From contig BROI01000007.1 in assembly GCA_027923505.1 (NCBI GenBank), positions 248,001 through 312,000 on the forward strand: a stretch of DNA of 64,000 nt. Direction: 5' to 3'. Positions 46,231 through 56,932 of the stretch are shown here, piece by piece (the stretch's first letter is position 1; every line of letters starts with the position of its first letter). The stretch is from Mayamaea pseudoterrestris (taxonomy: Eukaryota > Bacillariophyta > Bacillariophyceae > Sellaphorales > Sellaphoraceae). The translations under genes and the position numbers were made by a program. The notes under the pieces were generated by a model. It had not been told where the DNA came from. It searched no databases and saw nothing but the letters and a program-made list of their open reading frames with translations.

Positions 46231-46779
46231 GTCGTCTCGTCATGCTGCTGCGTTGCTGGAGCAAAGTACAGGCGCACAGCGAATACCACTGGCGGCAACT
46301 GCGCATGGTAGATATTGAAAGGTCGACGGTCGACGTCGACCAAAACCATGCTCATGCCAAGGCAACTTGCGGACAGGAATTACAGACAGAAGTGAACAAA
46401 CTTATACGATGCGTGCGTAGTATGGATTGTCCGCTCGACTTGTAATTCACGGTACCTCTTACTACTCACTGTTGTTACTGCTGGTACCGTTGTATCAATG
46501 CAACTTGTGTCGAGTTACCTTGAGGACTTGGTCAAGTAGGAGATGATCAGTCTACTAGCTTGGTAAGAAGAAGGGGAACGAGACGATTGCGTGTACTTTG
46601 CAATAGAATGATTTGATTTAGTGGTTACCGCTACTTTAAGGGGACCGTTGCCGACGTGTTGGTAACGTCGGCTTGCTTCTGTAGCTTAAGTAACTTGAGT
46701 ATTCACAGATACTGGATATTAACAGATATCCAGCCATGAGGATCAACCGAAACAAACGGACACTGGCAGGGCCTGAACC
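46231..46779. other. Spacer before copia B, possibly its 3' LTR
   Basis: No gene. A 14-bp perfect palindrome GGTCGACGTCGACC is at 46,328-46,341. From about 46,790 downwards on the minus strand a purine-rich tract 'AAGAGGGAGAG' follows the end of pol, as a polypurine tract would, so part of 46,490-46,790 may be an LTR of element B. No matching sequence was found at the other end of B. Confidence 0.35.
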
Positions 46780-46850
46780 TTAATTGTTTCGACTCTCCCT
46801 CTTGGATCGATGTTATAGACATAGAGACAAATACAGAGAAGATGAGCAAC

Positions 46851-49800
46851 TTACCATCCCATAAGGAGACGGCGGAGGTGCTCGAATGTGACTTGGGGCA
46901 GCGCCTTTGTAAAGATATCCGCTCGTTGCTCCTTGGTGTCAATCTTAACGACTTTGATCGTGCCCTGCTTTACGTGGTGCTTAAAGTGGTGATACTTAGT
47001 AGCGTAATGGCGAGAGCGAGGCGTAAGATGAGGGGCATTGGCGAGCGCTAGGCAGCCTGCGTTATCTTCGTAAACGGTGCAGTAGGAGCGCGCGTTTACT
47101 TGAATGCGTTGCTTCATTTTGTTTCCCATTTCCTTGACGATTGCTTGGATAGGAATGACTTGACGAAGACTTGAAGAGAGGGCAACGTACTTGGATTCCA
47201 TTGTAGATAGAGCAATTTCGGTTTGTAGCTTGCTTTGCCAAAAGACGGGGCAGCCACCGAGCATAATAAGGTATCCGGTACGGGATTGTGCGCACACTGG
47301 ATCTTGACCGTCTTCCTTTCCATATAAACCAGCAAAGTCGGCATCAACGTAACAGTCAACCGTGAGGTTGCCTTCGGGCGTCATGATGAGTCCTTGTTCG
47401 CGAGTCTTGATGAGATAGCGGACGATGCGTTTAACGGCGTCAAAGTGTGGCTTTTTAGGACAGTGATTGAATCTTGCGCATTGATTGACAGCGAAGGCAA
47501 TATCGGGATGAGATTTACCAGCAAGATAAAGGAGCTTGCCGATTAGCGAGTTATAGCTCCAGCTTTCTTGATGATCGGGTAAATCAGCGTTCTTGCCGAG
47601 CGTGTCGTTGGCGGGCATGAAGACTCCGTTTGCAGCCTCCATTCCAGTAGCTTGAATGATGCTGTCGATCAAACCCGTTTGAGTGAGCGTGAAAGATTTA
47701 CCAGAGCGCTTTATATCAATGCCGAGATATTGACTGAGATCGCCTTCTTCGGTGAGCGTGAACTTGGAGCGAAGGTCGTCGATGATGGTCTGTAGCTCCT
47801 TGTCGGTACGGGCGACGCAGATGCAGTCGTCAACGTAACAGGCGATGATTTGTCCATTGCGGTAGAAGAGACAGGGATCGAAGAAGCTTTGAGTGAAACC
47901 AAGCTCGACGAGTCGGTCGCGTAAGTGTTCGTAGAAGAGTTTTGGGGCGATCTTTGTTCCGTAGCACGACTTGAGCAACTTTAAACAGTAATCGCTTGAT
48001 TGATGACCGTCTTTATGTTGAAAGCCGCGAGGGAATTGAATGTAGATTGGATCCTTTAGTTCTGCCTGAACGAAAGCGTTGGTGAAATCAATGCACTTGG
48101 TTTTGTATCCGAACGTCAAGGCGAATACCATGAGGACACGAACGGTGCTCCATTGAACGACTGGGGCAAACGTTTCGAATACGTCCTTCTGTAGGTCTCC
48201 TCGAACGCAGAAGCGAGCTTTGTGTTTCTTAAGCTCACCGCTGGGCGTTCGCTTGCGGCGAAAGGTCCACGTGCCGGGTATGATTTGCTTTCCTTGAGGA
48301 ACCTCGGTCCTTGGTATGACAACCCACGTTCCATGATCTTCGAGCGACTTGATCTCTATACCTGCGGCTTTCCTGAACTCTTCAGAGTCATCAGCGCGCA
48401 TCGCTTCATCGTAGCGAAGGGTGTCGGGATCGTTCGTCGAGGCGAGGAGCACTTGCGTTAAACCGATTGAGTAAGGGTATTCCGCGTGCGCATGCTCTGC
48501 TAACAGCATATTGGTTTCAATCATTTCGTCGCGAGCATGACGGAGTCTCTGAGCTCGAGTGATGACTGGCTCAGGAGGTCGGTCACGTAAACGTGCGGAG
48601 CGTCGTAAAGGAGGATCACTTGCTTGTTGTTGTGGTTGTTGTGCGAGCGTGGGAGCTGTCGTCGGGATCGTGGACTCGTTTGATGCGTTTGGTGGACTGG
48701 GATTGACTGTGACATCGGCTGCGACACGCGGTGTTGGTGCGGACGAGCGCAAAGGATTGCCATCAATGTGATCTAAATGCTCCCTCTGCTCCCTCTGAGG
48801 CTGTGGTTCTGTAGTTTCTTGAGGCGAATGAATTTCAGGAATTTCAGGAGGCCTTGTCTCCCTCTGATTCGAAGGCGGAGTGCCTGTGACGGGCGGAGAA
48901 TCATTGGAAGGAACTGGAGCAACCGCTGGCGGAGCGGCGGGAGCAGGTAAAACTGGAGCGGTAGAAGGAGTCTGTGCTGCATGTATAGCATCTTGGCGAG
49001 CAGCTGAGGCATCAAAGTTGTCCTCCCACTCAGGATTGAGAGCAGGAAGGGGGTCATCGTCGTCGAACGGATAGATGTACTTGCTTGTCGCAAAGAGACT
49101 CGTCCATCTGTCGTCCGTAAAGTTTGGAGGCGAATCAGGAAGAGCGTCAACTGTGGTAAACCAATCGTCATGCGTAACGTGATACTGAGGACTGATTGTT
49201 AATGTATTCAGGTTGAGGACAAGTGGAACGGTAGCTGAGTGCTTGCTGGAGAAGCCGACGAAGATCCCGCGGCGTGAGCGCACTTTCCAACGAGGAATGG
49301 ACTTGCCGTCTTGCATGCGAGGATCAAGAACGTAGGCGGGCGATCCAAAAACGTGGAGATGATGGAACTTGTGACTTGCCCAGATGGTACCAGTGAAGAT
49401 ATCAATGGGAGCTTGGCCAGTGGCGACGTTTGGCATTCGATTGAAGATGTAAACTGCGTAGTCGACGGCCATCGGCCAGAGCGACATATCATCAACGTCA
49501 GTCCAGTGCATGTTAGCATGGATAAGCATCGTTCTTGCCATGTTCATAATGGTTTGAATGTTTCGTTCTGCTATTCCGTTTTGATGATGCGCGCCGACGC
49601 CTGCAAAGACGGTCGTCTGCTTAAACTTGGAAAGATGCTCAGTGTACTCGTGACTGGTGAAACACGCCGCGTTATCAGACAAGTAGCTTTCAATTGAAAC
49701 GCCGCAATCCCTTGCAACCTTTTCAAAGTTCCACTTGGAGCGAAGAGTTTCATGAGTGTTCATAACAACTTGATGGTCGACGAAGACGTATCCACTTGCG

Positions 49801-51215
49801 TGGTCGACGAAGAGCGCGCCACCACTAAACATTGAGTCGGTCGACGTTTTGCCGCGAGACGTATAGAGGCGTCCCTTTTGACTGCAGATGTAATGATCAA
49901 CGGAGACTTGTTGTCCTGGTCGAAGCTTTCCTTGCTTGAGCGATCCATCGGCTCGAGGCGTTGGTTGACGACTCGTTCCGGGCGCGGGTCGACGTTTTGC
50001 TTTTCCAAACTCGCAAGCAGCACACTTGGGTATCTCACAGCAAGCAGCTGCTTTATGGAGTTTGCGCATCTCATCGCTCGTTGCCAGTCATCCAGAGCGA
50101 AGGAGGTTTTGCATGCTGCGGAAGCTGGCGTGGCCGCACTTGAAATGCCATTGAAGAAGGAGCTTTTGCGCGGGCGACAAGTTGGCGTTTCGAGCGTCTG
50201 TTACACATGCATTGAACTCAGCGTGAAGAGTTTCAGGGCTATCTTGAGTTGCAATGGCAGTAGAAGTCGGTAGGTTGGTGACTGGATCGAGCGAGCCATG
50301 AAGAAGGGATGGGCGGCCTTGCTTGTGTAGATCAAAGTACCAGAATCCTTCTCCATTAATAGCAAACGTTAAATTCGCCTCGCGATCGTGTAGCTTGTGG
50401 TATCGCGTGTACTGTTGAGGGCACAGTAACTTGCGCGGACTGTCGGGAATGTAGAGAGCTTGGCAACGGACTCGTAGCGGCTTGCCGTCGTTGCCATCAA
50501 GAGTCCAGTCAATTATGCCATGGCCGACCACTTGCAATCCAGATGCGAGTCCTTTTGCAATGATCTTCTTTGTGCTTTTGCGGTAAGTACCAGGGACGAA
50601 GTCATCCAAGTGATTGGCGACGGTTGCAGAAGCGCCGCTGTCGTGAATGATTTCGAACGTGGAGGATCGAGCAGCATTGCTTGGAGAGAAGGCAAAGTCA
50701 TTGACTGTAGAGTCTGCTTGGAAAGTAACGTTGTTGAACTCGAGTGGAGCGAGCGCACCAAGGTAATCCATGAGGCTGGGGTACTCAACGAGGGAATTAA
50801 ATTGGGAGATGGGATTGTCGATCCATCGGCATGTCTTGGACTCGACGAGGGTCGTAAACAAGCCATTGTACCCTTTAATGACTTCAATGGGAACAGTCTT
50901 GGCGTCTGGAAGGGTCTTGAAACGAGGGCAATGGACTCTTTGACGATAGATGCCGTCGCTGCGCAATCTTGTTGGATAGGAACGGTGATAGCTATAGATG
51001 AGTGGGACACGGAGCGTTCTTTTCAATCGTTTCTGTTGGCGAATGCGACGTTTTGATTGGACGGAAAGTTGACGTTCGTCAGTAGAGTTCTTGCGTTTGT
51101 CGTAGTGTTTTTGTTGTTGACGGAGCTTGTCTCTAGTTGGTTGCGGGCGACTCGGAGAAAGGTGATAGGAAAGAGCTAATGCTTCGAGGATAACTGTCAT
51201 CCACAGCAACATCAT
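46851..51215 (-). pseudogene. pol region of copia element B
   Basis: Domains in order: protease with 'DSGASATVANHLDDF', GAG-pre-integrase zinc motif ending 'CAACEFGKAKRRP', integrase core 'VDHYICS' and 'SDNAACFTSHEY', Pro/Ser/Thr-rich linker, reverse transcriptase with 'CYVDDCICVA', connection 'YNSLIGKLLYLAGKSHPDIA', and RNase H ending in 'EQRADIFTKALPQVTFEHL'. This is the full copia pol order with integrase before reverse transcriptase. Very close to element A over the shared part; the proline-rich linker differs most. Broken, about one break. Confidence 0.9.
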
Positions 51216-51548
51216 CTCCCTCTCGAGCGTAGTCGTGAGTAACTCAAACCAAAACCATCAAAGAAACGTTGGAAGAGCGAGCGCGGCGCGCGAAAAACTG
51301 AGCGCATTGCAAGCAAACGAAGAGGCGTTGGCGAGAGTCGAAGACCAGAACCATTGATTGAGCGCAAGTCCACTCAAAGCGCAAGCGCAAACTGATTCAA
51401 GGACGGCCGGTAAGACGGTAGGAAGCATACTCAGCGCAACCAAAAGGAGCATGGCGGCGACGGGCTTGAGGATGAACCGGGCGAAGGCAGTCTTGAAACA
51501 AAACGCTTGAACAAAGAGAAGAAGAGGCGGCGTCCTTCCGCATTCAAG

Positions 51549-52481
51549 TCATTCTTGACTGTCAGCGAAGGGAGCGTAGTCGGTGAATTCTTCAAATACG
51601 GTGTCGGCGCCGGCAAGGATGAAGTTGTTTGCCTCGGGCGACTTGGATTTGTGAGTTGCAGACGTATGATTCCACACCCACTTGGAGCACTTGTCGCACC
51701 ACTGGAACTTGTACTTGCCAACCTCCTTGACTTCGTCTTTATTGTTGGCAGCAGGCGGCTTTGTGCGCCATGCAGGAAGAGGGCGTTCGACTCGCTTTTC
51801 GGCGGCCGTCTTGGAGGAATCGCCAGAAGGAGTCGTGTTTGGAGCCTTGGCGTCGCCAGTTGGCGACTGCTTGGCGAAGCGCTTCTTGTAAGCCTCCAAC
51901 TGCTTCTTGTCCTTTGTGCGGAGCTCTTTGACCTTGGATTGAACGAGATTGTTGATGTCAATTTGACCGCTTGAGATGAGAGCAGCTTGCTCGGCGTGGC
52001 TGAGTTTCGTCAACGAGTTGATATCGGGCGCTTTCTTGTCGACAATATTGACAAGCGGAGGCCATCCTCCATCAACTGCTTTGATTTGAGCGTAAAGGTC
52101 GTCAGCGCGTTCAACCAACTGGGAGATATGAACGTTTAAACTGAACATGCGAGAGCGCTGCTCGTCGTAGGAGAGGGGATTGATTTCACGAAGGGCAGTG
52201 TCGTACCGTTCTCCAATGCCAATGAACGTAACACGCATAACTTCCGATGGACACTTGGAGAGCTCTCTAATGAAGATCAATCCAAGCGCATGATCCCAGC
52301 GTTTGCCATTGTGAAGCTGGCGCTCAGTGTTGAGGAACTTGGCACCAAAATGGTGAACGTCTTGGTAGGAAACGTCGGTCAATTTGTAAGCACGGAGCTC
52401 TGCCTTCATCTTATCGGTTGTAACTTGTAAATCAAATCGTTGCACCTTTCGCTTGTAGCTGTCCTTGGATGGCCAATCCAA
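51549..52481 (-). pseudogene. gag region of copia element B
   Basis: Frame of about 310 residues, nucleocapsid/capsid precursor of element B. The helical first half has the UBN2-like Gag look ('HHFGAKFLNTERQLHNGKRW'), followed by a Lys-rich tail and a zinc-binding motif 'WCDKCSKWVWNHTSATH' (C-x2-C-x6-H-x4-H, in place of the usual CCHC knuckle). The acidic C-terminus ends just before pol. The frame begins with TTG close to the meeting point with element C, so the natural start is uncertain. Confidence 0.8.
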
Positions 52482-52747
52482 GCTTGCAGTTGCTACAATA
52501 CGAGAGACGAATAAATCGCTTTCTTAACTCTTCAAGCTTAGTAAGTCTGCTTGTTTCTACTCTATATCGCACTAGTTTCAGCAATATACTTGTTGAATCG
52601 CTTCGAAGCCGTCGCTGCCACGCATCACGCGATCGTGAGGCTGTGGTGAGCCGCGAGTGCCGCTGTGTCACCCTATCGGACATTCGGTGTGACTTGCCCG
52701 ATTTTCGCTGTTTTCGTTCGCATCCTGCAACTCCCCTCAAGTCATAC

Positions 52748-54352
52748 CTAATAGTTAGATTCCTTGAAGAGCAGGTTCTTTAAGTGCTTGCTTGCCGTAG
52801 CCCGTGGAAGAAACTTGGTAAGTACATCCGCCGGGTTTGTCGTTCCCATGATGTGGTTGAAATTAATAATTCCCGCCGCAATCGCTTCGCGTACACGGTG
52901 AAATGCCAGTGCATTGTGTCGCTTCGTCAGACTAGAGTGCGGTAGGTTGCTGCTTTGCGTTACCGACTTGTTGTCTCCAAACATCCATGAAGGTCCGTCG
53001 AGCGGAACTCCCAACATGCGTAGCGTGAAGCGAAGATCCATGATCTGCTCCGTGCTCACTCTCGCTGCTACAAACTCCGAGCCGTACGTCGCCGTCTCGA
53101 CCGTCGCTTGGCGTTTCGAAAACCAATCAACGACTGTTCCATTCAACATGTGTAGCATGCCCATCGCTGCCCGTCCCGTCGTGTAATCGTGGTACAGGTT
53201 CGCATCTTCGAACGTTGACATTCGGCACCGCCTTGCCGCGCGGCGTGGGCATGTTCCACGGAAGCTCTTCGCAGATCTTGCCGTACACACTGTAATCCCA
53301 ATCCATCTTGTCAACTGTCGCGTATCGCTCGTCCGTTGGAATCGAAACGTTGAATCGAATCGCTCCATCCGGGTATCTTCGTAAGTATCCGCAAATATGC
53401 TTCAACCGTTCCAAGTGCCCCGCTCGTGGCGCAGCTCGAATCTCCCCATAGTCATGACAGCACAGTGAATGTCGAATCGACATAAACTTACTGCCCATTG
53501 CAACGCACCAATTATCGATTGATACTTCGCAATTCCGTCGTCGTCAAGTTCTTTCGTTTCGTCGAGTTCCGGATGATCGCCGTCGCGTAGTGGACTTGTC
53601 TGCGGTCGCGGTTTCGTGCTTAACATTTCTTTGTAGTTTGCTAGTAGTCTTGTGAGGTACTTCTTCGCTGCGAAGCAGAGTACGCCGTCGTCGTCTCGCC
53701 AAACGTCTGCGCCCAAATGATATGCCAATGGACCGACGCCCTTCAACTTTGCAGTTGTAGTTCTCAATTAAAAGATCCGTTAGTTCCTTCGATTCTTCAT
53801 CGCTATCGCTAAATCGTCGACATACACACAAACGTATTCGTAGTGCGTGCCTTTATCGCGCATCCACACGTCCGGTTCTGCGATACACGGCATGAAGCCA
53901 ATGTCGCGGAGCGTGTCTGCAAAGTGCTCGTGCCAGCGTGCGCCTGACGTGCGAAGACCGTATAATGCCTTCACGATCGTGAGCGTGTGACCCTCGAGCT
54001 CCCCGAACTCCGGACCTGCCACGATATAAACCTTCTCTTTCGTTTTCGCTTCCAAGTATGCGTTGCCGACGTCAGCTGCCCACAGTTCCAGACCGTTGAG
54101 TTCCGCTAACATCGCTACCATTCGTAGACTTCGCAATGACACAACGCCCGAGTAAACTGAATCCTTCGGCGGCTCTGTCATATGTCCTCCTGCAACGAGT
54201 CGTGCTTTCCGTCGCAAATCGTGGAGTGAGCGACGTCGTCGATCAGATGGCGCGAACGAACGAAGCTGCGATGGCAGCATGAATGGATTCAGCACCGTCG
54301 TACAAAGCATACTGGTTGAACTGACCGATAATGGGTCCAGTCGAAGTCTCAA
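52748..54352 (-). pseudogene. Reverse transcriptase and RNase H remains of copia element C
   Basis: Coding remains in several frames. The reverse transcriptase part shows 'ARLVAGGHM', 'LELWAADVGNAYLEAKTKE', 'ALYGLRTSGARWHEHFADTL' and the catalytic 'CVYVDDLAIAM'. The RNase H part shows 'ATYGSEFVAARVSTEQIMDL' and the terminal 'NPADVLTKFLPRATASKHL'. Residues differ strongly from element B, so this is another copia lineage. Broken in several places. Confidence 0.85.
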
Positions 54353-55025
54353 TCAATGCGACGCCAGTTCCGACTTGGAGGTCGCGGAACCGTGTGGTCG
54401 CTCAAACCTGTCACAGTTACACGTGTGGTTGGTAGTACTCAAGATTCCTCATATTGCTTCCAGCGAGTCCCACCACCGCACGCCGTCAATCAGCGATCCT
54501 TGGCGGGTCTCGTTGCTGCTTGAGCTTTCGATTCACAGTGTAGCGCACCGATACCATTGCGCGGTACCGACGGCCGTCGCTTCCCATAAACTCTTGCTGG
54601 GTGTTATTCGCGAGTGCGGCGACGACGGGTTTGCAAGGAAAGATCTAATCATGTCATCCGGTGCGCCTTGGTGGTTCTGTCAGGCGTCGAGACAGCATCA
54701 TTCTGATACAAGATTGTACCAGGCACCGAGGCAGCCGCTTGTGACTGCTGGTTGTTCGTGCGGTTACCGTTGTTCGCGCATCTTGTTGTGGCGGGTCTTG
54801 GGACGGCTTCGCGTCGAGCCATGAGCTGAGCGTATTCGTCCTCGTTAAGTCGGCCGAGTCGTTCGTACGACATGTACGACCAGGGGGCCTGCAACAACTG
54901 TTCAAAGTTCAGATAATCACCCGGGAATCGTTCCCGATGCGCTTGTGTACCGGCTGCTGGTAGTGGCGCGGAAGAGCCTCGTCCTCCGGAACCGTGGCCC
55001 GATTGGGTGCCACGTCCACCGTCTG

Positions 55026-56429
55026 TCAGCGCGGTCCTCTTTGCCCGCGTCCTCCACCACGGCCGGAACCGCGTCCGTTGCCACGTCCTTGGCCGGTAGT
55101 GTTCGCGTTGTTCGCTTGGCGGTCGGCGTTCTTCTTGCCCTTGTTCAACTTGGCGTTCTTGTTGTCGATGCGCAAAGCCTGCTGCGACAACATGTCGAAA
55201 AGATAGTCATAATCTTCCGTCACGACGGCATCTGGGTCACCGCCCGCACTGATGATGCGTCGTCGTTCAAATGTCAAGTGCTGGTCAAATGTCGTGCACG
55301 TGGGGCCGAATTCTTCGTCGCCTTCCACTGCAGCTCGGAGCCAGTAGTACTTCTTCTTGTCATCCGTCACTCCAGGACGGAACTCTTCGAGATTCTTCAT
55401 GAGCTGTTCGATGTAGTTTAGGAACTTGTAGTGTCCTTTCGTCCAGGTCAAATCTAGGCGAATCGTCGCAAGCTTGGCTTGCAGTTCGTTCGCTTGGATG
55501 GTAGCTAACTCGCCGGAACCAAACTTGGTCGCGAGATCGCGATAGACGCTCTGAGCGTCAGACTCGTCAGCGTACTTCATTAGGAGCGATTGGTATCCAG
55601 GTACTTCGAGACAATTGCGAAACGCAGTGTACATGAAGATTTGCTGCTCCTTGAACTCTTCCTTCTCTTCTTCCGTGACTGGTACGTACTTGCTGTCGAG
55701 CACGTTAGAACAGCCATGGAGCTTGGCGATTGCCTTGGTAGACGCGCTCCAACTCAACCATCCGTGGGGATGCTGGAACGTTTTGTAGTCCTTGTAATCT
55801 TGCTTTGTCTTGATGTTCGAGAAACGACCCTTGGCATCTGCTTCCTTTTCGGCCTTCTCAGCCTTCATATTCTCATTTTCGAGTTGCTTGGCAAGTAGCT
55901 CGGCTTGCGCCCTCTTGGACTCGAGGGTATAGTACCCTTCTTCATGCTTTCGACCGGTTTCTTGTTTGGCGAGCCTTTCTTGGAATCGCTCGAGCTTGCC
56001 TAAATCAAGCTCCGCCCACTTCTTGGTGTTCGGGGCTCCGTCGTGCATGTTAAACCATTCGCATGCATCGAGGATAAGGTTCACGTCGACTGGTGGTAGA
56101 CGCGTTTCGTATCGTACTGGGGCGGTGGGTGCTTGTTCTTCGGCCGGTTCTTCGGCCGGCTCGTCGCCCGGCTGCGCATCGTCGGGTTGCGCGCCTTCAG
56201 GTTGGCCAACGCCTGGTGGGATGGCGACTCTGTCGACCCAGTAGGAGGCTTCAAGTTGCTCCTTGCTCAATCTCAACATCTGGGTAGTGGTGGTTACAAT
56301 CCAAAACAAGAATGCTTCTTGGATGTCTCGTCCGAAAACATTCACGCAGAGCGCTTGCAAAGCCTCCGCAGTAACCGAAACCATGATAGTGAATACCTCG
56401 TTTTCAGCAAGTCCTTTCTTACACAACAA
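55026..56429 (-). pseudogene. Gag-like frame of copia element C
   Basis: Open frame of about 467 residues. Order: an acidic Pro/Glu/Ala-rich segment near residues 75-100, a long charged coiled coil ('ELLAKQLENENMKAEKAEKE', about 170-200), a helical Gag core ('FRNCLEVPGYQSLLMKYADE'), and a C-terminal Gly/Arg-rich tail ('GRGNGRGSGRGGGRG') in place of a zinc knuckle, which could bind RNA. Position ahead of the reverse transcriptase on the same strand supports the Gag call. Confidence 0.75.
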
Positions 56430-56932
56430 ACGCTCTCAATGCAGTCGAGCCTTATACGATCCTGTTCTACGCGCTCATGCCAAGTATTCGGATTGACGAC
56501 GCCGCAAGGAATCTGCTCTTTCTCTCTCAATTTCTCGATTCTTTCACTCTCTCTCTTTCGCACAGCTCTCTCAGGTCAAGACAAGCTAGCAAGACTGTTA
56601 ATCTGACACGATAATATCAGACGAACCTTTATTCCAGCGACTACAATGGACTAGGAGCGATCAACCTCTTCGTCCAGCGTAAAGCAAACAAACAAACTCA
56701 ATTGCTAGAATAGTGCATGTTACTCGCTACTCTACTCGTGCGCTTCTTTCTCGTTCTCACTGGGTTCACGGTCGAGGTTCACGCCTCGATCGTCAGCGAT
56801 TTCACTCATGTATGTGAAGATTCGGTCACAAGTGTGACTCAACCTTGCACAGGATTAAATGCATACAAAACACAGATAGCTAACCGTCTTGTCATGAGAC
56901 GCAGGTCAACTCAACTCAATAATATTGTGTCA

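Larger units (their letters stand above)
46780..52495 (-). mobile_element. Ty1/copia element B (diatom CoDi-like), nearly whole internal region
   Basis: LTR-retrotransposon fossil on the minus strand, same lineage as element A. Parts in reading order: Gag (about 52,481-51,549), then pol (51,215-46,851) with protease, integrase, reverse transcriptase and RNase H, then a likely polypurine tract. The pol region looks almost whole, with about one break. A matching LTR pair could not be made out by eye, so the left part is probably incomplete where it meets element C. The largely open frames and close match to A suggest a young insertion. Confidence 0.92.
52496..56932 (-). mobile_element. Ty1/copia element C, old and broken
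   Basis: Second copia lineage on the minus strand, lying end to end with B and abutting satellite 2 on its other side. Parts recognised: a Gag-like frame (56,429-55,026), reverse transcriptase (about 54,352-53,400) and RNase H (53,368-52,748). Possible LTR sequence lies at 56,580-56,930 and 52,500-52,745, but the two do not clearly match by eye. Protease and integrase were not recognised. Broken in several places and clearly older than A and B. B may have inserted at or into its 3' end. Confidence 0.85.

Noticed and set aside
52500-56930. LTR pair of element C (56,580-56,930 and 52,500-52,745)
   Set aside because: Only short words such as TTCGTCT and polyadenylation-like AATAAA correspond; I could not align the two by eye, so no LTR feature is claimed.
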